DNA of 64,000 nucleotides from Lepus europaeus (GCF_033115175.1 NC_084837.1:31016266-31080265), one strand, 5' to 3'; counted from the first letter of the stretch, positions 22,915 to 33,280 are shown. Program-made: numbers and translations. Notes: generated from the letters alone by a model not told the origin.

Positions 22915-23205
22915 CATTTATTTGAACACAATTGTTAATAAGTTACCATGTCACAGGGTTTTGTAAACACTGAGGGTGTAGCTGTGAAAACAGTAGCTAA
23001 ATTGCCCCCTCTTGTGTAGTTTATATTCTTTCAAAAAACACAGAACATAGATAAATAAATTTAAATAATGCCAAGTAATAAGTTTTACAAAGGAAAGAAA
23101 GGGGATAGAGGATGATGGACTGTGCTTTTTAGTAGTGGGGGCAGGGGACATTTTGAACAGTTATAAGAGGAGTTGACAGAATGAGCCAGGTAACTAAGCC
23201 ATAAG
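22915..23205 (-). mobile_element. L2 (ancient LINE) 3' end
   Basis: Reads in minus-L2 order: CATTTATTTGAACACAATTG, ACCATGTCACAGGGTTTTG, a GGTGTAGCTGTGAAAACAG block (consensus GGGATACAGCAGTGAACAAAACAG), then a GTTTATATTCT block and an ACATAGATAAATAAAT block. Diverged, as expected for a mammal-wide repeat. Confidence 0.6.
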
Positions 23206-23209
23206 TACA

Positions 23210-24480
23210 AATTAAGGATTAGAAATAAGGCAAGGATACAGTGCTTTAAGTATCTATAAAGAAGGCAGCACTGAAGTTCTAAGTCACTAATTCAGTTTGG
23301 AGATAAATCAAATTTTTTTACAAGCATGTTTGGTAGCTGTTTATATGCCTGAAATTACTACAGTATTGCAATCTAGAAACATATTTTTATAGAAAACCAC
23401 ACTCTTTCATCTTCCTTTAGGCAACTTTAGGTTGACTTTATAAAATGAACAGAGATTTAATTTTATACTGATTATATTAAAATGTTAAAGTTTGCAGCTC
23501 ATTTAGATTTATGAAGAAAAAGCTCCATAATGAATCCTGATATGATTTCTGCTAAATTTGGAAGTGAATTTCTTAAGGAGTGAAGAAGTGCGTTATATTA
23601 CCTAGCAGGAATCATAGGAGTCAGCCTGGTTTCTCTAAGGACAACTGATGCTGAACTTGCTCAATTTCCTTTTCCTGACAAGACTGCTAGTCCAGTAGAT
23701 CAAGAGAAGGGGAGAGAGAGAGAGAGAGTGAGCTTATCTGGACTTTATTAAAGTAATTCAAAGTTTCTTTAAACAAGAAGAGATAGTGTCTTTGTGTTGG
23801 TACAGCTGTATTTCTTGGTAACTGATTGATTAAGTATGTCCCAGATTGCTGCTTAACAGATAAGTGTTGACAGAGAAAGTTTCTGGTATTTTGGCTTGGG
23901 GATCTGACTTTTAGCTACACACTTCAGAAACTTCACTTGTGACTTAAATGAATGAACCAGGTTCCAAGCCAAATTCAATATGGGAAAAGGATATGGCAGA
24001 GCAACAAAGTGATATTTCACAGTGATCAATGTTAAGATTTTACCCTTGACACTCCTACTGCCCCCTTCCCTTTCAAATTAACTATGACAGAATGCAGAAG
24101 ACACTGTTAGCAGAAACATGTGTGGAGACATGATTTTCTTTCAATGTGGTGAACAGTTTGTTGTTGCCAAAATTGCCACCTTTAGCGGTGTCATTAAAAA
24201 GCAGAACGATTCATCCTTTGCTTTATTTGCATCAGCCAGGCCTTATGCCATTTTCAGTTTTAGGTGACATGCTATATTTATTAATATAAAAAGAGAAGAT
24301 AACACAAAAAAGGTTATCATATGAGGAAACATTCTCAAGAGGATAACGTGCCTAGAAAAGAGATCTGACAATATTGTAAGAAGTTGTAGAAAGCAATAGA
24401 CAAATGGAAACTAAATGAAGTCAGATTTAAGCTTATCATTGCTGCAACCTAAAGATAGATTAAGTAAGAGACTCCCTATG
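23210..24480. other. Unassigned sequence, candidate regulatory block
   Basis: No repeat recognised. A short GA run lies at 23711-23729. The segment 24170-24270 is less AT-simple and contains an octamer ATTTGCAT at 24225-24232 next to CATTAAAAAGCAG and GCATCAGCCAGGCC. It has the look of conserved non-coding DNA, which cannot be tested here. Confidence 0.4.
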
Positions 24481-24483
24481 TTG

Positions 24484-24940
24484 GTTTCCTATGGATAACA
24501 TAAGAAACTATCACAAATAGTGTGGATTAACACAACACATCTTTATTGTCTCACAATTCTGGAGACTGGGAGTCTAAGAAGGGTTGGTTCATTCTAAGGG
24601 CAGCATTGGAGAATGATCCCTGCCTCTTTCCTATCTTCTAGTGATTTGATAGAAATTTTCGGCTTTCATGGGGTTGCATGTGCATTGCCTCCAGTTCTAC
24701 TTTCATGTGTAAGTGGTGTTTTCCCTGTGTGTGAGTGTGTGTCTGTTTCCAAATTTCCTCTTTTTGTAAGGATGGCATTGTCTTATTGGATTAGGGGCCC
24801 ACCCTTATCTAGTATGAGATCGTGTTACTCATTGCACCTGGAATACCTGTCTTCAAATGAGATCACATCCTGAGGAACTTGGGGCTAGGAATTCAACATA
24901 AGAATTTGTGGAGGACACAATCCAACCCATCACACTTCCG
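24484..24940 (+). mobile_element. MaLR/ERVL-type solo LTR (MLT1-like)
   Basis: Plus strand: TTGGTTTCCTATGGATAACA, CTTTATTGTCTCACAATTCTGG, TTTCCAAATTTCCTCTTTTTG, GGATTAGGGGCCCACCCTTA, GGGGCTAGGAATTCAACATA, and the end GGACACAATCCAACCCATCA. Order and content fit the LTR of an old mammalian apparent LTR retrotransposon (MaLR). No internal viral genes flank it, so it is a solo LTR. Confidence 0.85.
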
Positions 24941-24944
24941 AATA

Positions 24945-25735
24945 ATTGATTGTTCAACCAAGGGTAAAGACACATGAATGTGTCTCAGAGTTTGTGTTAT
25001 TATTTAAGCAGTGTGATCAGAGATAAGCTGTTTTAGAAATATATATACACTTACATTAAAATTAAAATATATATTAAAATTTTTGTAAAGAAGATAGTGA
25101 ATATTTTAAATAATATGTGAGAAATATACACACACATATGTATATAATGATTAAATCTCTCATTCAAATTCTATTTAATCATTTGTTAGGTAAACCTACA
25201 CCATTCATTATTTCTAAAAATAATCTCATGTTGAATGGGTATGCTGAGTCCTGATATTTATGGGGCTCCTGTTGAGTATGACTGGTTATTTTTATTTTCT
25301 CTAGACTTTTTTCTCTTGACACATTTTGTTTATTTTTTCTCTCTAAAACTGTGTGCTCCAGACATTTCAATATAATTATATGATTTAACTAAATGCTACC
25401 TAAACTCATAATATTTAAATGAGGAAAAGGTAAAGTTGTTGTTTCTATGAAAATAAAATTTAAGCTTTGGAAATACATCATGAAGGCTACTTTTATTTTT
25501 TAAAATATCACCAAATTAGATGTAGGGAGGGAATTATAAAGGCTTGGAAGAAATTGTCAGATTGAAAGGATGTGCATTCATTGCTTCCCAAATGTCTTTC
25601 TTCCACTTTAACTGAAGCTGGAAATTTTAGGAGATAAATTGTGGGGGTGATTTATGCAGGAGAGATAATAGAGCATTATCAGTGGAGGCTTTGACAGAAA
25701 AGACTGTAGCACCACATCAAAGGACAGAGTAAGTG
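24945..25735. other. Unassigned AT-rich sequence
   Basis: Contains TA/CA-rich simple sequence near 25040-25145 (ATATATACACTTAC, ACACACATATGTATAT). Otherwise nothing recognisable. Confidence 0.5.
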
Positions 25736-25742
25736 TACACTT

Positions 25743-26066
25743 AAACATTTTTTAAAAATATTTATTTATTTATTTATTTAAGAGATAGAGTTACAGAGAG
25801 AGAGAGAGAGACAGAGAGAAAGGTCTTCCATCTGCTGGTTCACTTGCCACATGGCCATATTGGCCAGATCTGGGCCCATCTAAAGCCAGGAGCCAGGAGC
25901 CAGGAGCTTCTTCAGGGTCTCCCACATGGGTGGGAGATCTAATGCTTTCCCAGGACACAGCAGAGCACTGGATGGGAAGAGGAGCACCTGGGATAATAAT
26001 TGGCGTCAATATGGGATGCCAGTGCCACAAGTGGAGGCCTAGCCCACTACTCCAAGGCACCAGCCC
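25743..26066 (-). mobile_element. CSINE with TSD, nested beside another CSINE
   Basis: Minus-strand copy: ATATTTATTTATTTATTTAT, GA segment, GAGCCAGGAGCCAGGAGCTT (a small internal duplication), a deletion after CACATGGGTGG that removes the GGGCCC palindrome, and head complement GGCACCAGCCC. TACACTT at 25736-25742 and 26067-26073 is the target-site duplication. Confidence 0.92.
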
Positions 26067-26073
26067 TACACTT

Positions 26074-26375
26074 TTTTTTTAAAAAAAGATTTATTTGTTT
26101 GAAAGGTGGAGTTAGAAGATAGACAAGGAGACAGAGAGAGAGAGAGATCGTCCATAGGTGGTTCCTTTCCCAAAGGACTGCTATGGCCAGGACTGGGCAG
26201 GGCCAAAGCCAGGAGATAAGAAACTTCATCCAGGTCACCCATCTGGGTGACAGGGAACCAAGCACTTGGCTATCTTTCAATCCTTTCTCAGGTGAATTAG
26301 CAGGTATCTGGATCAGAAATGGAGCAGTCAGCACTCCAACCATGTGGGATGCCTACATCACAGGCACCGGTCCCC
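26074..26375 (-). mobile_element. CSINE, older, adjacent to the previous copy
   Basis: Minus-strand copy: AAAAAAAGATTTATTTGTTT, GGGCAGGGCCAAAGCCAGGA, CACCCATCTGGGTGACAGGG, and head complement ACAGGCACCGGTCCCC ending at about 26375. The younger copy sits directly against its A-tail. Confidence 0.9.
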
Positions 26376-27160
26376 AAATAATATATCTTAAATTAGAATA
26401 AAGTATTTACAGTACATGGTTGTGTGCTTTTCCAACTGGGATTCAATTAACAGAGGAGAAGAGGAGAATGGATGTTGGATAAAGGACTTGCAACCTTGTC
26501 ATTGTTAGTGTTCTCTTTTTGTGAATGTTGTGCTTCTCAGCTTCAATAGTTTGCAGCAAGAATCAGTGACTCATGAAGCATAAACTACAAATACAGAATT
26601 CATATCATGCTCATAAAAAATGGCAAAATTCTAGCAAACTGTCTGGGCACTTGCTTTTTGGAATAATGGGCATAGGAGCTGGATCTTAATTGCCTTCAGC
26701 TTCCATGGCTGCTTATCACTGCATCAAATGTTTGAGCAGGCAAAATATATTTCAATGTACAGCTTTCCTCCATTTTAAAAGAAACTGAAAAATCCAGTTG
26801 AAATTCTTCCTCAAGTGAGCTGGGGTTATGTTGTTATGTTTGGGGTGAGGCAGTTTACTCCTTCAGTGTGTCAGCTCAATTTGACATTTCTAGGTTAGGG
26901 TATCTCCTTTAAAAGTCACACAATGAGTTGGAATTGAACTGTCCTGTTTACTTTTGATAAGACTGATCACAAGAGTGGTAAGAGTAATCACTCCTTAGAA
27001 ACCTATTTAACAAATACTTTTCATTTATCTAATCTCTAAAGCGAATTTTGGCTATTTGTCTAGTGAAATTCATTTGATACTATGATTTCTTCTAGCCATC
27101 CTGCAATCAATAAAGTGTTCTTAATACAATAATTAAATAAAAATAATGGAAATAAAAGTA
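26376..27160. other. Unassigned sequence
   Basis: About 0.8 kb with no named repeat and no frame worth noting. Moderately mixed composition, so it could include conserved non-coding DNA, but no specific sign of it. Confidence 0.45.
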
Positions 27161-27164
27161 ATGC

Positions 27165-27330
27165 CTATATGGCACCTACTATTTTCACAAGCTATTAAAT
27201 TGCTTTCTGAACTCAATCCTCCTTATCATTCTGGAGGTGGTAGTGTATTATTCTTTTTTTTGCAGGTAATATAACAGGAACAAGGAGATTAAAGAACTTG
27301 GCAAGTGGTAGAAAGGGATCATTAACATTA
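27165..27330 (-). mobile_element. MIR (mammal-wide SINE)
   Basis: Reverse-MIR order: ATGGCACCTACTATTTTCAC, GAACTCAATCCTCCTTATCA, GGAGGTGGTAGTGTATTATT, then GGAGATTAAAGAACTTGGCAAGTGGTAGA (read in pieces) matching GAGGTTAAGTAACTTGCCCA...AAGTGGCAGA, with a gap. Confidence 0.65.
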
Positions 27331-27334
27331 TGAT

Positions 27335-27778
27335 TTCACAAATTACATCTCAGGATGGGTGGAGCTACTTGAAATTCTCAGAATATGGTTTTAAGATTAA
27401 CATTAACTTTTAAGAAATTATAGAAACAAAAATCACTGATAAGGTTGCCTTCAAACTCACCAAGCACCATTCACTATGGACAATTAAGCATGAATATACT
27501 TTGGCTTTTATATATTTCAGTGATGACTTGGGGGGCTGATATGAAATGACCTGTTGCTGCTCCCCAGGTGCTTCTTCCCTTGTGTGTATGCATTTTTTAC
27601 TAGAGTAGTTTATCAAATCAACTGATGACACTGTGCTGTATTTATTATGAATCTCCCAGCTGAAGAAGGTTGAGAGCTACTGAAATTTATTGTTCTGTCA
27701 TTTTCTTTTAGAAAATCTATTTATATATTGCTCAATGGCATTATATTTAGAGCATTATTTGGGAAGCTGTAATTTTAA
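27335..27778. other. Unassigned sequence
   Basis: No gene or named repeat recognised. Confidence 0.5.
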
Positions 27779-28085
27779 ATATTTTAAAATTTATTATTTA
27801 TTTTCATTTTATTTCAAAGGCAGAGAGTGGCAGAGAGATAAAGGTATTCCATCTGCTGGTTCACTCCCCAAGTGCCCACAACAGCAAGGGCTGGTCCAGA
27901 ATAAAGCTGGTCCAGAATAAAACCCAGACTCAATCTGGGTCTCCCATGCAGGTGGCAGGGACTCGAGTACTTGAACCATTTCTGGTGTTTTCCAGAATTT
28001 GCATTACCAGGACACTGGAATCAGAAGCAGAGCTGGAACTCAAGCCTAATACTCCAGTATGGAGCTGAACCAAAAAGCTGCCCCA
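27779..28085 (-). mobile_element. CSINE with TSD and internal 16-bp duplication
   Basis: Minus-strand older copy. TAATTTTAA at 27770-27778 and 28086-28094 is the target-site duplication. GCTGGTCCAGAATAAA occurs twice in tandem at 27890-27905 and 27906-27921, a copy-specific slippage duplication. Confidence 0.92.
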
Positions 28086-28142
28086 TAATTTTAAGGTTTG
28101 ATGATAAAGAACTATAAAGGAGTATAAAACTTTGAATACATC

Positions 28143-28205
28143 CCACAGTTCTTATTATCCATAACAAATCACTGCCACAAATACTGACTTAAAACAATCA
28201 TTTAT
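28143..28205 (+). mobile_element. MaLR-type LTR, left fragment
   Basis: CATAACAAATCACTGCCACA followed by ACTTAAAACAATCATTTATT matches the start of MLT1-like LTRs (...CTGTAACAAATTACCACAAA...GGCTTAAAACAACACAAATTTATT). It stops exactly where L1 sequence begins at 28206; the rest appears at 30377. Confidence 0.75.
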
Positions 28206-28476
28206 TACTATTTTTCTTTTTTTCAACTTTTATTTAATAAATATAAATTTCAAAAGTACAACTTTTGGATAATAGCGGCTTTTCCCCCCATAGCCTCTCT
28301 CCCACCCGAAACCATCCCATCTCCTACTCCCTCTCCTATCCCATTCATCAAGATTCATTTTCAATTATCTTTATATACAGAAGATTAACTTAATATATAC
28401 TAAGTAATGATTTCAACAGTTTGCCCCCACATAGCAACACAAAGTGAAAAAATACTGTTGGAGTACTAGTTATAGC
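28206..28476 (-). mobile_element. L1 3' end, minus strand
   Basis: Minus-strand rabbit-type L1 terminal 3' UTR: the TCAACTTTTATTTAATAAAT end, CTCTCTCCCACCCGAAACCA, CATCAAGATTCATTTTCAAT, ATATACAGAAGATTAACTTA, GATTTCAACAGTTTGC. It shares its last 68 bp with 29076-29143. Confidence 0.93.
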
Positions 28477-29075
28477 AAACTGTTGAAATCTTTACTTAAT
28501 ATATACTAAACTGATCTTCTGTATATAAAGAGAATTGAGCTGGCACCGTGGCTTAACAGGCTAATCCCCCGCCTTGCGGCGCTGGCACACAGGGTTCTAG
28601 TCCTGGTTGGAGCGCCGGATTCTATCCCGGTTGCCCCTCTTCCAGGCCAGCTCTCTGCTATGGCCCAGGAAGGCAGTGGAGGATGGCCCAAGTGCTTGGG
28701 CCCTGCACCCCATGGGAGACCAGGAGAAGCACCTGGCTCCTGCCATCGGATCAGCGTGGTGCACTGGCCACAGCGCACCGGCCGCAGTGGCCATTGGAGG
28801 GTGAACCAACGGCAAAAAGGAAGACCTTTCTCTCTGTCTCTCTCTCTTTCACTATCCACTCTGCCTGTAAAAAAAAAAAAGAGAGAGAGAATTGAAAATG
28901 AATCTTGATGTGAATGGAAGGGGTGAGGGAGCAGGAAAGGTGAGGGTTGCGGGTGGGAGGGAAGTTATGGGTGGGGGAAGCCATTGTAATCCATAAGCTG
29001 TACTTTGGAAATTTATATTCATTAAATAAAAGTTTAAAAGAAATAATTAAAAATAAAAAATAATACAAAAAAAAA
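28475..29075 (+). mobile_element. L1 3' end, plus strand, 5'-truncated, split by a CSINE
   Basis: Plus-strand L1 tail starting GCAAACTGTTGAAATC, then CTGATCTTCTGTATATAAAG, continuing after the CSINE (28539-28885) as ATTGAAAATGAATCTTGATG, GGTTGCGGGTGGGAGGGAAG, CATTGTAATCCATAAGCTGT, TTCATTAAATAAAAG and an A-rich tail to 29075. It lies between two 68-bp direct repeats of minus-strand L1. Confidence 0.93.
28539..28885 (+). mobile_element. Young-type CSINE inside L1, with TSD
   Basis: Head GCTGGCACCGTGGCTTAAC at 28539, CCTTGCGGCGCTGGCACACA, full GC-rich body, CT-rich segment and CTGCCTGTAAAAAAAAAAAA tail. AGAGAATTGA at 28529-28538 and 28886-28895 is the target-site duplication. Confidence 0.96.
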
Positions 29076-30376
29076 GATTTCAACAGTTTGCACAAACACA
29101 GACACACAAAGTATAGAGTACTGTTTGAGTACTAGTTTGACCATTAATTCACATAGTACCACACATAAGGACAGAGATCCTACATGGGGAGTAGATGCAC
29201 AGTGACTCCCATTGTTGATTTAACAATTGACACTCTTATTTATGATGTCAGTAATCACCCGAGGCTCTTGTCATGAGCTGACAAACTATGGAAGCCTCTT
29301 GAGTTCACAAACTCTGATCTTATTTAGACAAGGTCATAGTCACAGTAGAAGTCTCTCCTCCCTTCAGAGAAAGGTACCTCCTTCTTTGATGGCCCTTTCT
29401 TTCCACTGGGATCTCACTAACAGAGATCTTTCATTCATGTCTTTTTTTTTTTTTTTTTTTTTTTTGCCAGAGTATCTTGGCTTTCCATGCCTGAGAAACT
29501 CTCATAGGCTTTTTAGCCAGATCCGAATGCCTTAAGGGCTGATTCTGAGGCCAGAGTGTTGTTTAGGACATTTGCCATTCTATGAGTCTGCTGTGTCTCC
29601 TGCTTCCCATGTTGGATTGTTCTCTCCTTTTGAATTCTATCAGTTATTATATCAGATACTAGTCTTGTTTATGTGATCTCTTTGACTCTTAATCCTATCA
29701 TTATGGTCAATTATTAATTTGAACTGATCACTTTGACTAGTAAGTTGCCATTGGTACATGCCACCTTGATGGGATTGAATTGGAATCCCCTGGCAGCTTT
29801 CTAGCTCCACCGTTAGGGGTAAGTCTGAGTGAGCATGTGCCAAACTGTACATCTCCTCCCTCTCTTTTTCCCACTCTTATATTTAACAGGAGTAACTTTT
29901 CAGTTAAATTTAAATGCCTAAGAATAATTGTGTATTAATTAAAGTGTTCAACCAATGGTATTAAGTAGATCAAAAAATACTCAAAGGAATAAAATAGTAA
30001 GTTGTTCCTTGACAGTCAAGGCAAGGGCTGATCTGTCATTGTTTCTCATAGTGTCCATTTTACTTCAACAGGTTTCCCTTTAGGTGCTTGGTTAGTTGTC
30101 ACTGATCAGAGAGAACATGATATTTGTCCCTTTGGAACTGGCTTATTTCACTCAGCACGATGTTTTCCAGATTCTTCCATGTTGTTGTAAATGACTGGAT
30201 TTCTTTTTTTTTTTTTACTGCTGTATAGTATTCTATAGAGTACATATCCCATAATTTATTTATCCAGTCTTCTGATGATGGGCCTTTAAGTTGATTCCAT
30301 GTCTTAGCTATTATGCGTTGAGCTGCAATAAAGATTGAGGTGCAGACAGCTCTTTTATTTGTTAATTTAATGTTTC
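29076..30376 (-). mobile_element. L1 3' UTR and ORF2 3' end, minus strand
   Basis: Minus-strand rabbit-type L1: GACAGAGATCCTACATGGGG, GAGGCTCTTGTCATGAGCTG, a T-run at 29443-29465, GCATGTGCCAAACTGTACAT, then the ORF2 end (ATGATATTTGTCCCTTTGG, TGACTGGATTTCTTTTTTTT, TGAGCTGCAATAAAGATTGA). It stops at about 30376, where LTR sequence resumes. Confidence 0.93.
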
Positions 30377-30880
30377 ATGATTCTTTGGATTGACCTTGGC
30401 TCAGGTGGTAGTTTTCACTTAGAATATCTGATATGGTCACATGTACATTCAGATAGCAGCTGAAACTAGTCTTCTGAAATACTTCCAGACACCATCCATA
30501 ATGGCTTGTGCATTCATATATCTACTGTTTTGGTGCTTCTTGGTCTCTCTCTTTTTCCATTGTGTCTCACTGAACTCCTCACATGACTTTGGGTTCTTGC
30601 TGCATGATACCCCAAGGTATACACACTCTGTTGTGGTAGCTGACTCCAAATGCACAGATTGGATCATGTTAGGCTGATTAGGGATATGATTAAATGGTAT
30701 AGTATCACTTCCATTTTATTTTCTTGGTCAAAGTAATAGAGGACCTGATCAGATTCCAGGATGTGAAGGAGTAGATTCCACTACTTAATGGGGGAATGCC
30801 TAACCTAGGTAATATGCAACAGCAGAGAGAGGCATTATAGCCATCATTAGAAAATGCCCCTAGCTACAAGCACTATGACA
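30377..30880 (+). mobile_element. MaLR-type LTR, right fragment
   Basis: TTGGCTCAGGTGGTAGTTTT, CATTCAGATAGCAGCTGAAA, TGGTGCTTCTTGGTCTCTCT, TATCACTTCCATTTTATTTT followed by CTTGGTCAAAGTAATAGAG, and GATTCCACTACTTAATGGGG follow the order of an MLT1-like LTR (TGGCTCAGCTGGGTGGTTC...CATTCAGCTGGCAGCTG...TTGGTGCTT...ATTGGTCAAAGCAAGTCAC...GACTCCACCTCTTGATGGG). It continues the fragment at 28143-28205. The exact subfamily is uncertain. Confidence 0.7.
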
Positions 30881-30896
30881 CCTATTCAGATTTTTC

Positions 30897-31665
30897 TTCC
30901 AAAGAAACATTTTATTTAAGGAATATAAACTTCATGTGTTTCATAAAAACAACTTTAGGAACATAGTGATTCTTCCCACTATACCTTCCCTCCTACCCAC
31001 ACTCTCAGCCTCCTTCCTCCTCCCTCTTCTATTCCCAGTCTTATTTTTTACTAAGATCTATTTTCAATTAACTTTATGCACAGAAGATTAACTCTATACT
31101 AAGTAAAGAGTTCAACAAATTGTATAAAAAAAAAACTGTTCCTCAACACTCAGGACAAGGGCTATTCAAAGTCATTGCATCTCGAAGTTGATTTCACTTC
31201 TTTTTTTTTTTTAAGCATTCTTTTTCTGTTCAGAAACTTAACTTTAAAGAAGAACTTAAGAATGATACATCTTTTGGGAGCACTTAGACATAACCATAAC
31301 TTATGAGGCAAAAGAATATCCTCCACTTAATACACTTAATACACTAAAAGTGTATTAAGTAAATCTTTGACAACAAGTTTTACTATTAACCATCAATCTA
31401 ACGCTTTGAGGACAGAGGTCCTGCATGGGAAGTTAGTTCACAGTGACTCCTGTTGTTAATTTAACAGTTAACACTCTTATGTATGATATCAGTGATCACC
31501 CGAGCCTCTTGACATGAGCTGCCTAGGCTATGGAAGCCTTTTGAATCCACAAACTCCTTCATTATTTAGACAAAGCCATAAGCAAAGTGTAAGTTCTCTC
31601 CTCCTTTCAGAGAAAAGTACATCCTTCTTTTATGACCAGACTTTCTTGAGTATGATGACAGGACA
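30897..31665 (-). mobile_element. L1 3' UTR, older lagomorph type, minus strand
   Basis: Close to the 3' UTR of the 6-kb L1: AAAGAAACATTTTATTTAAG, CATAAAAACAACTTTAGGAA, ACTAAGATCTATTTTCAATT, GGACAGAGGTCCTGCATGGG, GACATGAGCTGCCTAGGCTA. 5'-truncated near 31665. It contains a perfect 12-bp hairpin at 31334-31360. Confidence 0.92.
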
Positions 31666-31997
31666 AAGATGATGTGTTTATGTTGGGATATGCCTGTCAA
31701 ACTGCTGCCTAGACTTTGCTTATGAGACAAGTGACTTACTTGCATTCAAAATCATGGAACTTTGAAAATCTAACAAGAATGATAAAAGAAAAATCCCTCA
31801 TTGTTTGCCTTCCTCTATCATCCAGTCTGTCCTGCTAAGAGAAGGTTGGGTAAAGGACCTGGGATGCATATCCTCAGGACAAAATCTGCACATGCTATGC
31901 CTTCTTTAACACTTAATTCTTTACTCTTAGAGGAGGCTGGGCACAGAAGCCTAGGCTAAGTGTATGAAGCGGAATCCAAATTAAACCTGTTGCCTTA
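31666..31997. other. Unassigned sequence
   Basis: About 330 bp between L1 copies; no gene or named repeat recognised. Confidence 0.5.
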
Positions 31998-33240
31998 TAG
32001 TCAATGAAATTAAAGGACCAAATGAATACTCTATAGAATACTATACAGCAGTCAAAAAAAATGAAATCCGGTCATTTGCAACAAGATGGAAGAATCTGGA
32101 AAACATCATGCTGAGTGAATTAAGCCAGTCCCAAAGGGACAAATATTATTTGTTTTCCCTGATTGGCGACAACTAACTGAGCACCAAAGGGGAAACCTGT
32201 TGAAGTGAAATGGATACTATGAGAAACAGTGATTTGATCAGCTCTTGTCCTGACTGTTGATGTACAATGTAATACTTTATCCATTTTAGTATTTTTTTGT
32301 TCTAGTACTAGTGGTTGAACTCTGTAATTAACACACAATTATTCTTAGGTGTTTAAATTTTAACTGAAAAGTGATCCCTGTTAAATATAAGAGTGGGAAA
32401 AAGAGAGGGAGGAGATGTACAATTTGGGACATGCTCAATCAGACTTGCCCCAAATGGTGGAGTTAGAAATGTGCCAGGGGATTCCAATACAATCCCATCA
32501 AGGGGGCATGTACCAATGCCATCTCACTAGTCCAAGTGATCATCTTCAGTTCACAATTGATCACACTGATAGGTCTAAGAGTCAAAGGGATCACACAAAC
32601 AAAACTAGTGTCTGCTAATACTAACTGATAGAATCAAAAAGGGAGAGAACGATCCAACATGGGAAGCAGGAGACACAGCAGACTCATAGAATGGCAGATG
32701 TCCTAAACAACACTCTGGCCTCAGAATCAGTCCTTAAGGCATTCGGATCTGGCTGAAGAGCCCATGAGAGTATTTTAGGCATGGAAAGCCAAGACACTCT
32801 GGAAAAAAAAAAAAAAAGACCTAAATGAAAGATCTCTGCGAGTGAGATCCCAGTAGAAAGAACAAGCCAAGCCATAAAAGAAGGGAGGAGAGAACTTCCA
32901 CTTTGACTATGACCTTGTCTAAATAAGATTGAAGTCAGCGAACTCAAGAGGCTTCCATTGCCTCCGCAACTCATGACTAGAGTCTAGGGAGATTACTGAC
33001 ACCATAAACAAGATTGTCAAATTGTTAAGTCAACAACAGAAGTCACTGTGTACTTACTTCTCATGTGGAATCTGTCCTTACTGTGTTGTCCAATGTGAAG
33101 TAATGCTATAACTAGTACTAAAACAGTATTTTTACACTTTGTGTTTCTGTGTAGGTGCTAACTGATGAAATCTTTACTTAATATATACTGAATCGATCTT
33201 CTGTATATAAAGATAATTGAAAATGAAAAAAAAAAAAAAA
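31998..33240 (+). mobile_element. L1 ORF2 end and 3' UTR, plus strand, early poly(A)
   Basis: Plus-strand L1 from the ORF2 C-terminus (ACTCTATAGAATACTATACA, AATGAAATCCGGTCATTTGC, AACATCATGCTGAGTGAATT) through the 3' UTR. It ends GATAATTGAAAATG followed by about 15 A at 33225-33240. Other copies in this window continue about 180 nt further (GAATCTTGATGTGAATGG... to AATAAA), so this transcript copy ended early. The exact 5' truncation point is approximate. Confidence 0.9.
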
Positions 33241-33280
33241 CCTTGGTGTTAAATTGGAAATAGCATAGAAAATTAATCAA

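Noticed and set aside
24484..24940. Endogenous retrovirus with genes
   Set aside because: Only LTR sequence is present; no gag, pol or env similarity on either side.
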